Shown: positions 23,374 through 36,343, numbered from the stretch's first letter. The stretch is DNA of 59,462 bases from Zygnema cylindricum (GCA_037447655.1 JBBHKE010002709.1:1-59462), one strand, 5' to 3'. The notes: a model not told the origin generated them from the letters alone. Program-made: numbers and translations.

Positions 23374-24595
23374 GTGAGTTGAAGTTTCGCATAATTTTGT
23401 GTATCATATCACCTGTCAGTGTTTCGTACACGTCTACGTGAGTCACCTTTGTAAAGTAACAAGTTTTTTTCGTTTACATCCGAATGCTCTGAAAATTGTA
23501 CGGAGAATCTTCACTAAAAAACAAAGTAACAAGACTAAGGGTATGGTTACATCAGGAGGTACTCTGTAATAGTACGGACAGCAAAATTTCTGTATTACAC
23601 TAATAATTTTTATACGCTAATAACGATTACACTAATATGGTGTAGTTTTTGTTGGCGTTAGGCGTTTGAACCCAAAATAGAGCTATTACCAGTAATTGTT
23701 TCTTTACATTTTTTTTTTTTCGACCATTTTCGTATAAAAATACGTACTTGCGTATTACGTACGTGTACTTCACAAGTGTACCGCGTCTATGTACCTCAGA
23801 GATCTCCTTCACGCTGCTGACTTTCAGGAAAAAACCGTATTTCTTTTCGGCAAAAATTTTACGGTCACCTTGTCCGAAGGCACGTGACTTTGGGGACGTG
23901 TGAAAATTTTCATATTTCATCGACGCACGTGTCTGACGTCCAGGTGTAGCGATTTGACTGGTTCTGTATTGCTGAACCCACCTCGGCGAGGTGGGTTCAC
24001 CAATACAGAACCAGTCAAATCGCTACACCTGGACGTCAGACACGTGCGTCGATGAAATATGAAAATTTTCACACGTCCCCAAAGTCACGTGCCTTCGGAC
24101 AAGGTGACCGTAAAATTTTTGCCGAAAAGAAATACGGTTTTTTCCTGAAAGTCAGCAGCGTGAAGGAGATCTCTGAGGTACATAGACGCGGTACACTTGT
24201 GAAGTACACGTACGTAATACGCAAGTACGTATTTTTATACGAAAATGGTCGGTTTCCAAATGTAAAGAAACAATTACTGGTAATAGCTCTATTTTGGGTT
24301 CAAACGCCTAACGCCAACAAAAACTACACCATATTAGTGTAATCGTTATTAGCGTATAAAAATTATTAGTGTAATAGAGAAAATTAGCTGTCATTCATTC
24401 TACAGGGTACTTTCGCATGTAACCATAAACTTAGTCTTGTTACTTTGTTTTTTAGTGAAGATTCTCCGTACAATTTTCAGAGCATTCGGATGTAAACGAA
24501 AAAAACTTGTTACTTTACAAAGGTGACTCACGTAGACGTGTACGAAACACTGACAGGTGATATGATACACAAAATTATGCGAAACTTCAACTCAC

Positions 24596-24756
24596 CTGCA
24601 AATTGAGACGTAAAACCGCACGCTGTACAATCTTTGGGACATTGTCGACGTGGAGACTTTCACCACTCTGCCGTACTTGCTCAGCTATTCCACGAAACGC
24701 GCCTCTCTTCTCTGCAGTGTCATGTCTTTGTACTTTCCACCACCTTTCTTCGCCAT
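24596..24756 (-). pseudogene. Coding-like fragment, right palindrome arm copy
   Basis: Mirror copy of 23213-23373, with the same start, stop, frame change and GTGAGT donor. The conceptual proteins are identical between the arms. This means the arms are recently duplicated or kept alike by gene conversion; it says nothing about function. Confidence 0.4.
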
Positions 24757-24828
24757 TCTTGCAAAAACGGATACAAAGCATATTCTACTTTCCACATTGA
24801 GAGAGAGACAGAGAGAATATACATGGAT

Positions 24829-25208
<380 letters not shown>

Positions 25209-25215
25209 ATGCCAT

Positions 25216-25350
25216 TTGCCTGCCTGTTAATTACCTGCTTGCCGACAGCCTGCCTGTGTGCCTACTATATAAACGCAGACAAGCAGGAAGCCTGTCAACA
25301 GCCTGCCTGTGTGCCTACCGTATTAATGTAGACAGGCAGACAGTTGGCAG
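25216..25350. repeat. Short tandem repeat unique to the right arm
   Basis: CAGCCTGCCTGTGTGCCTAC occurs twice, about 60 bp apart (near 25246 and 25304), and related GCCTGCCTG words recur. The left arm has no counterpart; this is one of the few differences between the arms. Confidence 0.6.
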
Positions 25351-25831
25351 ACATAATATATATTTACATATATATACAAAAAAGCTACTACAAAACATAT
25401 AAAGAATGTACAACAATGAAGAATATGGCATTTGCTATTCATTATGAAGAAACCATAAAATACCTTACGCTGTTGCGCAGAAAAAAGGTTTTTTTTTCGT
25501 CTTCCCGCTTGTCGAAAGGTGCCCAATGTTTTTCCCACGCCGTATATGTGAAGGCACGTGTGTTTGAGAAAGGAGTGTTATGACAGAGAGCGTTGAGGAA
25601 GGATATGAGGGGAAGGAAGGAGGCGCCTTCACGCTTTTGCGAAATGGCGTCCGTTGGTCGTGACCCCTCCACGGCCCCTGTACGGAAAACAGCGCACGAA
25701 ATACGGTTCGTACAGGCCGCAAACGTGCATTTGGGGTATTTTTTTTAGTACTCCGCGCACGGGAATAGTACAAAACGTCTGGCACGTGTTACAACGTCTG
25801 CCTATTCGCTCGAATCCTGGAACTTTAATTA

Positions 25832-25853
25832 AAATCACCTCGCGAGGTGATTT
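25832..25853. other. 22-bp perfect palindrome, right arm
   Basis: Copy of the 22065-22086 palindrome, centred on CCTCGCGAGG. Confidence 0.7.
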
Positions 25854-26224
25854 GATTTCAAGTTTGAAGATGAGCTGGAAGGACGTGAAAAAGTGTCGAA
25901 ACGCGCTAGACGACAAACTGCATCGACCTAAACGACAAACTACAGTACATTTAAAGTTTCACGGTAATGTAACCTGTACGGTATTAATTTCGTTTTTTTG
26001 GTACGGCTACAGATTTTCTCGTTTTTTTCTAAGTTACAGAGGAAAACGACAGAAAATAATTGTAACTTTAGCACATGCGAAAGTACCCTAATTTAGTGCC
26101 AGGAGACGTGGCAGATTATGGTCCACGTCCTTAAATAGTGTAATTTATTATATTTAAGGTATCAATGTCAAAATTTGGGGGTGCCGATATAGCGTACATA
26201 AGGCTAATAACGATTCATGGTGTA

Positions 26225-27112
26225 GCGCTTCAGCGCCAATCGTTATTAGCGTTTACAAATTATTAGTGTTAATAATTAGCGTTATTAACGCTAATTTCAG
26301 TTATTCAAGATTTCGAAAAAAAAAATTACTCTAATTGATCCATAACGTTGATTTGGGTACAACGGATCTGCCATCAACATCTTCACAATAAAATAGTTAA
26401 AATTACAAAATCTGACAAATCGTTCACCATCGCGTCCTTTTACTCTAATTTATTTATATCTCTAATTTGGGTTTTCTCACTTATAATTAATACGATCAAC
26501 ATCTTTACATTAAAGTAAGTACGATCTCATTCGGCCTTTCATTATGTTTACGTGTGATCACGATTTTAATCCATGTTTCGTAGTTTTGTACTAAACAAAG
26601 TACCATTTTGTACGGACTGACACTTCCGTACATCACAATATTCAAAAAGATCTTAAATTAACATTATTAACGCTAAGGGTGAAGTTCCATTAGGACATTT
26701 TGTAATTGTATGGCCAAGATTACAGAATGCTACAATTTGGTCGAAATTCCATTGCGCAGAGTTTGTAATCCACGTGTTAGCAAAAGAGTGGTGCCACATA
26801 ACTATAGATTTTATATTTAAAATATTCAGTGATTTTCACACTAACCAAATATCTTCATTTGCGTACCATGTACGTGCGTATCAAGTCATCGTTCAACACA
26901 ACTTTTGTACTCTTTGCAGACGCCTTTGTCAAATACCACCTCATTTTTTTAGGGTTCAGGTTTTTACACGTGAGGAATGAGCGTTGCCAGAAATAGTGTG
27001 ACCAATGGACGCTAACAAAAATAGCGTGACAAAAGGGCATTATGAGATTTTGTTTGTACCAGTAAATCACGCCCTTTACACGGCCATGAACTGCGTCCTA
27101 TTTTTCATGTCG
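26225..27112. other. Spacer with degenerate element ends
   Basis: Starts with another family T-like terminus (CGCCAATCGTTATTAGCG at about 26234), with no matching right end found. GGGTGAAGTTCCATTAGGA near 26685 is a relative of the GGG-ended family terminus at 13280. No gene seen. Confidence 0.45.
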
Positions 27113-27460
27113 GTTACACAAATCAGTGTTCCGTTTGTCATGCCCTGTTTTCATGCCCGTAACTCTTGGACTGTGTCATGTTTATCAAAACGTCGAAATA
27201 CTATTGTACTGTTTTAGACGTCTGTAAGGGCATTTGTAGACGCGAACCAAAACAACACAACGAAAGGACGCAAACCGGTTGATAGGATGGAGCAACCAAA
27301 ATCGAACCAGGACAGTGTCCCGTTTATCATGCCCGTTTACACGCGCACGGTCCGCGTCTTGTTTATTAAAACGTCTAAGTTCATTTTGTACCATTCAAGA
27401 CGTCTGTACGGGCATTTGTAGTTGCAACCCAAAACAACACAACGATTGACGAAAATCGGA
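27113..27460. repeat. Diverged tandem duplication, unit about 180 bp
   Basis: Two imperfect copies share GTTCCGTTTGTCATGCCC-like starts, AAGACGTCTGTA(A/C)GGGCATTTGTAG and CCAAAACAACACAACGA ends (27113-27280 and about 27300-27460). Short open frames here are not gene-like. Confidence 0.6.
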
Positions 27461-27494
27461 CAGTCGTGAACGAAGGATAAACAGATGAAGACAC

Positions 27495-28164
27495 ATAACT
27501 GCAGCGATAATTGTACGAACCGTACAGATAAATCTACGGCTTGTACACTCAATTGTACGTGTTATTCCTCGGACGGGCCGCGGACCCCCTTTCCCTTGAT
27601 TTTGGTGAAAAATCACAATATTTCCTTGATAATTTCTAATTTAAGGGGGTTTTACTTGGGTTCCACGCTCCCATACTCGTCCGGAATGTCCTTTTGACTG
27701 TTTTCTTTTTGCAAGGTTAGTTACACCCTCATATCCCTTCCATGATGGCAGTAAATGGCGACATTCTCACAAATGTGTTGTCTGCTCTACTCGTTTGTTC
27801 GTTTGTTTTTCGAAAAAGTTTGATTTTCAAATTTACAATGTAATTTAATATTTTTGTTTTGGTATTATAGTTTTAGAAATATAAAGTATTTTTCTAAATT
27901 TGTCAACGTTTATGTGCTACGCAGTCTGTAATAAATTTGAATTAAACAGATACGAAATAAGTTCTTATACGTGGCATGCCACGCTATGTAAAGTCAATAA
28001 TGTAATGCAGTATGTTATAAAGTATACTATATTTTTCTAAAGTTATCACTAATATGGAGATTGTTGCTCTCGGACCGATATCTCAAGACCTCAGATCGTT
28101 CGATAACCGATAGCTATCGGTATCGGTGTTATTGCGATAATGTTTTTACAAATACACAACAGTA
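27495..28164. mobile_element. Family H hAT-like element, left end missing
   Basis: The right end reads CGGTATCGGTGTTATTGCG and then ACACAACAGTA, a mutated family H terminus. The internal part (TACGTGTTATTCCTCGGACG, GGACCCCCTTTCCC) matches, inverted, the 47540-47640 part of the family H copy at 47051. The left terminus was not found, so the copy is truncated and has no duplication to test. Confidence 0.6.
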
Positions 28165-28380
28165 GTATTTTCAGTTGGACGTGCCAAAGTTCCGTACCCT
28201 ATTTACATATCGTATATATATTGTACGTACTTTGTTAACGTACTTTAGCGTTGTTTACATACCCTTTTTATGCCATAAAATTTCGTACTTTATTTTTGTA
28301 CCCTATTTGTGTGAAGGTACCATTTTTACGCACTCTATTTACCCTATTCTCGTATAAAATTTACTTCCTGTTCATTTTCT

Positions 28381-28860
28381 TTGAAACGTTTTATGTGCAT
28401 TCAAGCCTTTAGAAACGAAGAGAAGCACGCCAGAGTTGGAGGGGTAGCTTTGGCTTTGATGGCAAGAAGATTCGATAATGAAGATGAATTTTTGTTTCCG
28501 CTACCGACACCGAAAAAAATCAAAAAAGAGAGAGGGAGTGGGGGAGGGAAAAGGGGAGGGGTGGAGGGAGGGAGAGGGAGAGGGTGGGGAAAAAGGCGAG
28601 TGGGGGGGGGGGGGAGAGGGAGAGGAGGAGGGAGAAGGGGAGGGGGCGGAGAGTGCGACATAAACAAGTGTATGGAGCTTTTAACGAGAGATTTGGGCGC
28701 AAGTTCAGAGAACAAGGTAGAGGAGGGCGTGGGGTAGAGGGAAGGGATAGTATGGAAAGACAAGAGGGAACGGAGGTGGAGGTTTGTGAGGGGCTGCAGA
28801 TCGGGGCAGGGGGTGGTGTTAGAGGGAGGGATTGGAGAAGGGAAGGGGGATGAGGGGAAT
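28381..28860 (+). other. Purine-rich (GGGAGA) tract with an uncharacterised open frame
   Basis: An open frame (28381-28737) starts with an ordinary-looking stretch, GVALALMARRFDNEDEFLFP. It then becomes Gly/Arg/Glu low complexity encoded by GGGAGG repeats, and ends ECDINKCMELLTRDLG. The flanks of the tract look protein-like and could be one exon interrupted by a purine expansion. I recognise no family. Other frames through the tract are composition artefacts. Confidence 0.3.
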
Positions 28861-28980
28861 GAAAAGACAAGAAGTACGGGCCAGATATCGGCTGAGGTGG
28901 GTTTGTAGATTTTATCCCGAGACCTATGTTATCGTTCAGGATGACGGCCCTGGGGGTGAAGGACAGAGGTTCAATAACGT

Positions 28981-31900
28981 TCATGTTGTGGTCTCGTGGA
29001 GCGAGCTTTTGCCTGTCCCTTCGCTGCGCCAAGTTTGAGTTGTGGAGCTGCCTGCGATTGTCCCCAACACCGACATTCCAGCTCCCGAAAGGAAAGTCTG
29101 TGCGTGATGTGCCTTAGGAGGTTCCATGTCCCACCCCATCACCTCGTCATCGTCTTCGCCCGTTGCGGTTTCTTGTTCAAGCTCCGCCAGCTTTTGTAGT
29201 AATTCCTGTTTTCTCCGGTGGAGTTTTTGGGCGACCGTCAGAGCGAGAGTCTGGAGGGAGATCATAATCGCAGTGTTGCCAATTCTGCAGCCATGGCTGC
29301 CATTTGCCGGCTCTGCTGCTAGATGATAACCTCCGGGGTTAGTCGGGCTTGACCTGTTGGCTGTCGTTATGGGTTCTCCGGAGTGCGGCGTCCCCAAGGG
29401 TAAAGAAGCTGCAGCGGGAGAGGATTCACGGCAGTTTCACCTTCTCCGGTAAACACTGCATATTGCATCATCTCTTTTTGAACTCCATTCTTTCGGAAGC
29501 ACTGCCCTTCCTTGTGACCCATGAAACCGCAAGCCTCGCACTTGGAGCCCTCAAAAGTATATTTGCCCCTCAATTCATTAGAGATTTGCACATCATCAAA
29601 TTTTGGGAGTTTTATCTGTGGCAACTAGGCTTGCGACATCTTTGAAGTTTCAGATCGTGGAGTCGGCCGGTAATTTTCTTTGTTAACCGGAGTTTTGTCG
29701 TCCGACCCTCCTCCCTGTTTCCTTTCTTAGTGCCTCTTTGTCCTTTCAGCTCTCTCTTTCTCCCATTCCTTCTGCTTAAGAGCTAATTCTAGTTTGAGCT
29801 TCCGGGGGCATCGCTTCCTGTAGAAACTAATGGTTTTATTAGTATTTTCTAGGTCTGAAAAGAAATATAGAAGTCGAGGCAGTCTATCTCTAACTTCTCT
29901 CTCCAACTCTCAAACTTGTCGCAGTCACTGAGAAATTGGAGACCTGTTTCCCCTTAAGCTTCCGCAAAGCTAAGAGTTTCGCTAACTCTTCATTTTCAGG
30001 AGGCATTTCTCCGGCAAATCGTGCAAAGTTCCCTAGGGTTTTTCTGGTTACCACCTTTTCTTGGGCCTCTCGGTGGACAAAGTGATCGTAAAGCTTCATT
30101 GCGGCCAGAGAGATTTCCTTGGCGGTTGGATTGACGTCATGGATGGCTTGTCCCGCAATCCAATTATCGAGGGCTGTTTGCCCCGTCGGTCCGAACGAAT
30201 TTCGGACGACGATGAAGTATTTGGTTGCCATTGCTGGGAGATCAATGGTTGAGAGTTTGGTCTTTTGACAAAGGCTGGACAATCTGTTAATAAGAGTCTA
30301 GGTGTTTCACTCTTTTGGCAACGAAATTTCGTGAATTCCTTGATAGCAGATTCATTCCTCTCGGTGTAAAGGAGTCTCCAGGCATTCAAAAGAGTGGTAC
30401 ACGGGGTTGGGTCTGCAACCATCCGAGTGGCTGCACTGGTCACCTAGATGGCCTGAAGCTAAGCGACATAGGCTCGTCCTTGTGCCTGCAATTTCATGTC
30501 CTCTGTGAAGAGGGCGGTGACAGGAGCGTCTCCAGTGGCAGCCAAGTCTCCTTCCACCTGCAAGACTGCCTCATCAAGGATAGGGTTTGAAATTTTGATG
30601 ATGGGAGCCATCAGGAAAGGTTGTCGCTCCTTATAATCAGCCAAAGCACCACCAGCAAGATAATTTACCATCATGGGGAAAAACGTGGTTTCGAAGTCAT
30701 CCCGAATGGCTCCGCCCCTATATTTGTTTATTTCGGACTGGGTGAAAGATTTCCACAGCAATTCAAAATCCGAGAAAGCGATTCCTATACTATCTCCTGT
30801 AAAGATCCTTAAATCCCCCGTTTCTTTTTCCTCTTCTGCAAGGTTGGTGAATTGAGAAGAGGATGGTCCGGTTGGGTTGACAAACTGAACCGGTGAAATT
30901 ACCCCTGGATCTGCGTCGTCTAGCTCGGGGCTGCCTCCTTCTCCGGTAGAAGGAGTTGCCTGACGAGAGATGGGCACCCCCCCCCAATGAAGAAGTTGCA
31001 GCTAGTGGTGATTTAGTGGAAAAACCTGTATTTCCCTTGGGTATGTTTCTGGGGAAAGAAGAGGCTATCAGCTCGGGGAAAGATGTCCGAAATTCTGCTC
31101 CTCTATACCCAGGAGAGGCTTGTTTTTCCCGGAGTATTGTTTCCACCGAGGGGATTTGGAGAAGTGGTTTGACCACCGGGGGTCCTTTATGGATTGGTGG
31201 AGAAGGGGATGGAGATGACTGAGGGCTACGAGCAAAAGGCGTCTGTTTCTTTGTACGCCTTCTGGAGGCCTCTGGTGGAGGTGTTCTTTCGCTGGAAGTA
31301 AGAGAGCGTCGGTGAGGAGGAGTGCAGGCAGGGACATCGTATTTGTATGGTAAGACAGGTGGGCCAGGGGACCCACGGACTACAACAGCCGGAGAAACGG
31401 ATGGAGAAGGAGAGGATGCCTAAGGTGGTGATGGTGGAGGAGTGGAAAGTCCAAGGGAAATGTGTTGTCTCCGGTCGGGTTGTAATAACACCACGGCCTC
31501 CGCAATTGAAGACCCAGCCACTGAGACAAAAGTAGGATGCTCAGTGTAGGCGGCTGCAACGTTACTCGTGAGATCTGCACCCATCCCCTGTTTGTTAGGT
31601 CCTATTGTTTCCCCCCCTTCCCGCTGAAGAGGAGACTCTAGTCTAAGTTCCGAGGAAATTCCGGGAGCTTGCGTCTCTGTAGGGGTTGTCTGCACTGTAG
31701 GTTTTCTCTCACCAGAGGGACCTGTCTCTCTAGGAGGAGCTACCTATCCACTAAGGATCCCTCGTGATACCCGTCTAACCTCCCTTATGAGGAACAATTC
31801 CTGTTCGAGGGCCCTCTTCCTCTCTTCTTCAAAAGCATCCCAATCGATGGTGACAGGTCCAGCCCTCGCCGTAGCATGACTTTGGGATCGCAGGATATCA

Positions 31901-32740
31901 ACCAATTTTTGTGTACTGCTCCCCACCCCTGAGAGATCCGCAATCCCCAAACCCGGTACCTCGGGATCGGTGGGTCTAGAACGCCACAACCCCTCTGATG
32001 GTCGAACCGCTGGAGCAGATGGAGACTTTGAGCTCGGAGAGGTGGAATCCGAAGGGAAGAACGGCTCCGCTTTAGGTCGAGGAGCGAACCTGCCCTTGCG
32101 GTCCCGATGATCGAACCTGTACCCCTTCTTCGGCTCGGGTAACCCTCGCTTGCAGGTCCCTTCCCCGGCCCGTGTCCGAGGGATTGCCTCGCTGTGAGCC
32201 AGCCTGCTGGTTGCGGTGTCCTGAGATAGGGTGGGTTGTTGGTATGAAGTTGATGGTCCCCCCTGTTGCTCCGATACGGAGGTTGAGGAGCCGCTCTCGG
32301 ACGAACTGCTAAGTATCTCCACTACACCTCCCACTGGGCGTACTACTCGGGCTCAGTCGCACCTGGCTACCTGCTGCACCAACTCCTTCTTAACCTTCAA
32401 CTCATGGAGATCATGAAGGGCTAAGATTTCTTTGCGACCTGGCCGGTTAGCAACGGCCAGGATCTCAGGATCTATGTTTATTTCTGCTATCGGTGCCTTA
32501 GATCAAGTATAGCGTCTGATCTCGGGAAGGTGACCAGGGACCGCTTCCTTGTGGGCCAACCCCTTTCTACGGCATTTAGGGGATAAGGGCGGCCTCTGCG
32601 CCTTCTCCGAAGCCCTAGCTCTAGCTGACTCGAACAACGTTGGGAAATTCTTGGGGGAAAAGACAGGTGGAGGTGGAGGAGAGAGCCGCCCCTCTGGGTG
32701 CGTCGGAGAAGTGTCGACTGCAGCCTCCGGAGGCATCTCT
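28981..32740 (-). pseudogene. Gag-like polyprotein region of an LTR retrotransposon, broken
   Basis: On the minus strand a series of open frames links into one gag-like protein. First come Ser/Pro-rich N-terminal segments (32736-32503 and 32334-31744, the latter with basic GYRFDHRDRKGRF). A structured segment at 30977-30459 (FETTFFPMMVNYLAGGALAD) is followed by a helical segment at 30282-29890 (TALDNWIAGQAIHDVNPTAK). A CCHC zinc knuckle CEACGFMGHKEGQC lies near 29535 and a coiled-coil-like tail (KLHRRKQELLQKLAELEQET) near 29190. A zinc knuckle after a helical core is the retrotransposon gag layout. No protease, integrase or RT follows. At least four frame breaks separate the pieces. At about 3.7 kb it is long for a plant gag. 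I cannot place it in gypsy or copia. Confidence 0.6.
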
Positions 32741-35093
32741 CCCTTAAAAAACCGCTCTATGTGTACAGGTGAGCCGAAGGGGGTTCTTCCTCGGGCACCT
32801 GTGACTCTTCTTCCTAGGCCACCGCTCCCTGCCTTTCCTGCTCGTCCGATCTGACACTTGGAAGATCCTTATCCTGAACTTCTCCTCCCCCCAAAGCTAA
32901 CTGGAGAATAGATCTAAATCCCCTTATAAAAGTACTCTGCCCTGAGCACCTATCCTCTTTAACCTAAAGAGACAGGTTGTGGTTTCAGTATTGTGACGGT
33001 CTGTTGGAAACCTAACGAGGCCGGAGATGAAGTAGAGTATCGAGTAAATATCGTGTCTACGGAAGTGGTGAGCAGATGGGCGAGGGAGGGAAAGGGCAAG
33101 AGGCGGTGCAAGAAGAGAGGATAGGGGAACTGATTGTAAGAGAGTGTGGATTGGAGGGGGTCCGTACGAACGTTCTCATCTACTAGTTGGGGTCGGATAG
33201 GTGTGAGGACAAGACTTGCCCATGCCTACGCCTCATCATGATCCGAAAATGGATCCGTTCTTCTTCAAAAACTAGTTTTTGAACCCGGTGAGTCTTTGAG
33301 GGACATGATTTGGCGCACCACAAAGCGTCTTCTAACAGTGTAGAGGCATACGTGTCCGCTTCTTTCCGCGGTTTTTCGGGAGATGCTTTCTGACGCGAAT
33401 GACATGTTGAAGGTGGGCTTGGGTGGGGAGGCGAGCAGAAAAAGGAGCGTAGACGCAAATAAGAGAGGGTTTCGAGAGACGCAGCAAGAGAGAAGTGTTG
33501 TAAAAGAGGGGCAAACTGAGAGGGCGGTAGCGGGAGGAGAATTGAGATGGGATTGCAGCGAAACGCCGCTAAGAGAGCAACTGACGCTGAAAAGAATAAA
33601 AGGAAAAGGTAAGCGTCAGTGTTTGAGTGGGGAGAGGGAAGCGGATCGCGGCTCGAAACGAACTGAAGGAAAGATAAAGAGTCGGTGTGAAAGATGGGAG
33701 AGGAGGCGTTTAATGCATGCGTTGCACGCGAATCTAAAAATAATGAATTAAAACACAAGCAAACAACAACTGATGTACCGAATATAGTTAGGGACCCTTT
33801 TATATAACTCGGGTTCTTTTGCGTGAAGTTTTTGGGGGCGGATTTTTGAATGTTACAGTACTCAGGGTCAGAATTATAAGACGCACGCGATCATTATTAT
33901 TTTCGTTGTTGTGGGTTCGTTTGTGTTTTGCAGAATATAAAGAATTTGCCCCAGTATTTGCATGTTCGAGGGCACAAATACAACAAGGCACGGAAAAATT
34001 GGACGTGCGATTATTGCATCGGGGTTCCAACGGTCTCACACGGGGTTCTGGCAGGTCTCACGCGCCGACTTTGCACACCAGAGGACCACAATAAGGGCGT
34101 TAAAAGGCATAAGGGTCGCACAAAGGCGAAAAGTCAAGATAGAGTTGCGCAAAAGGCATCTTAAGAGCAAATACATAGGTAAGCGAAGGCGAATCCTTTT
34201 GTCAACACACTTTCTCCAATTCAGCAATCATTTAATGCGCCGTGCCTTTTAATTCGGCCGTAAGAACTTGCAGTTGGCGATCATGTTCCACCTTCTTCCC
34301 ACCTATTAGCGAGTACAGTCTACTCAAAAAATTCGGTATGAGCACATGCAGATCACTGACACCTTAACACCCTCTAGCGTGATGGCTTTGCAGATTTTGA
34401 GTATTAAACGATTATAGCACCTACTAAACTTCCAACAAATTAAACCTAAGATACTTTGACATGAGAAAGTGCATAGCCAACAACAGCCTGACACTACCAT
34501 AAACATAGGAAATTGTCATAAGCATCGATGGCCATATTGAGAAATTGCGTTGTATTCTCGATGGAAAAAATTGTCCCTACAGTTCAGATGCACACCTGCT
34601 ATTGGAAAATAGTCAAGCTACTTACTTATGCTGTGTGGTTCGGGCCTCGAGCATTCAGTGTCTCGACTCTAATCCAACAGAGGCTTTAAACACAACAATA
34701 TACACACCTCGTCCACTTCGTTTTTTTGTTGATCGAGACACGTGCAAGGCACGTGCTGCTACTCATGTATAAAGAAGAAATTTGGACACATGTTGTTAGT
34801 CGTCACGTGGGCATTTACAGTTAATATGAATTGATGTTAGAGTGCCTCTGCGTCATTATTCAAGGTTGAACTACTTGTCTTTTAGCGAATTGAGGTGGCA
34901 ACTCTCCACGCATAGCATAATCCCATAAACATTGTGAAACATTGAAGTAGAGACACATGGCCTCGTTGCTAGTTTCAAGAACCTATGAAACTTTGCGCTT
35001 TAAAAAACAGATTTTATCTGTGCCCGTAACACCACAAAATAAGCACCACAAGCCTTCTCCCTTTATTTTTGCCACAAGTCTTTTGTAGTCCAT
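32741..35093. other. Unassigned region upstream of the gag-like locus
   Basis: Mostly featureless; G-rich at 33060-33130. Open frames on both strands at 33183-33758 overlap each other, are compositionally biased and are not convincing. Near 35000-35093 a roughly 25-bp word GCCACAAGCCTTCTCCCT begins. It recurs at 36344-36400, on the other side of the inserted LTR, so a small tandem array was the target there. Confidence 0.45.
33928..34164 (+). pseudogene. Possible BED-type zinc-finger fragment
   Basis: After an acceptor-like TTTTGCAG at 33938 an open frame reads NKARKNWTCDYCIGV, followed by a basic stretch and a stop. W-x-C-x2-C is the start of a BED finger, as in hAT transposases, but the downstream histidine/cysteine spacing is poor. 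Treat it as a weak resemblance. A random ORF is a real alternative. Confidence 0.2.
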
Positions 35094-36343
35094 AGTCATT
35101 TTCACCCAAGGATTTACCCTCGCAAGCACCACAGACTACCCCAAAAACAACCTACTTTGAATCCACTCAGAATTCTACAAAATTAACAAAACAATCTGAA
35201 ACTAAATATATAGATATTTACTAGGTTACTTAGTATCACCACAAATTTTCATATAAAAGTACCGAACAGAATAATCACACCGCCCAGTGAAAGTTGCAGA
35301 AAAACAATGTGCCATAACTTTGATTAATCAGACCAACTTCACAATGAAGCCCCAAACAAACCAAACACAGACTAGGTTTGAAAATTTGCCACAATATTAC
35401 CAATACAAGGAGGAACACACATGCAAAATTTCAGATAATTCTGCTAACAGATTTGAGAGAAATCCTCAGATGAAATCACCAAAATGACCAAAAACAGATT
35501 TTGGTACTGAAAGTTCCTAAGTCCAAAAATTGACTAAGTCGTACACTTATACACTTAAAGCTCACTACTAAGTCCAAGGTCACTACTAAGTCCAAAAATT
35601 GACTTAGTCATACACTTACACACTTAGAGCTCCCTACTGAGTGTAGGGAGGCACCCCAACCGAACGCAATCTACTAGCTACCTCTATTAATGTGAGTATA
35701 CCCGAATACTTTGAGGTATGTTAGAATGAGTAGATCTACACTAATAACTAATACACATAAGACAAACCATTAAAGTAAATATTTACAAGACTCCACGAAT
35801 CTCTTCAAAAGAATCTTGGACATCCAAAATAAATATCGTGTGATAGACGCGATTTCGCGTCCCCCACCAAAATGACGGCGCCGCTGTCCTTGGCTTTTCT
35901 TCGGCATCCTTCATGTCCTGAAGCATGGTCACAAAATCTACTTGGCTAAATGACATCACCCCATCCAAATTAGTACGTACCAGCGGCGTCCTTTTTCCAT
36001 AAATGCCACTCTTGTCACTTTCATTTCGAAATCCGTTTGTCATCATTATGATTCTTACCTGCGGCGTACTTTTTTAAAACATACCAAATTGGATCGCTTC
36101 GCGATTCGCTTTACATTTGACTTACACATTCCGTGTTTTTTCTTCTGCTTGTTCGCGCCTCTCAAATAGTTCCATAAGTCCCAAAAACAATTAGTACCAT
36201 TTCCCCCCCTAATCCACAAAATAATTCGAACCTCTACAGTAAATCTAAATAGCATACGCATTAAAATCGCATCAAGTACTCAAGAAACATTGTGTACGCA
36301 CGAAACGTCGCGTACGAACGAAACTAACTTTTCAAAAACAACA
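35094..36343 (-). mobile_element. Solo LTR, family G (1,250 bp)
   Basis: Read on the minus strand it starts TGTTGTTTTTGAAAAG and ends ...GGACTACA. It is the inverted relative of the solo LTR at 43332-44393 over most of its length, for example the blocks ACACATGCAAAATTTC and CACCACAGACTACCCC. It also contains the family hairpin sequences GATCGCTTCGCGATTC and GACGCGATTTCGCGTC. The flanks are a CCTTCTCC-rich tandem array; the 5-bp duplication is unclear (tcttt versus ccttc). Confidence 0.7.

Noticed and set aside
28401-29032. Pro/Ser-rich minus-strand open frames
   Set aside because: Shadows of the purine-rich tract on the opposite strand.
33183-33758. A 191-codon minus-strand gene
   Set aside because: Overlaps an equally long plus-strand open frame, is Ser/Pro/Leu biased and has no recognisable domain.
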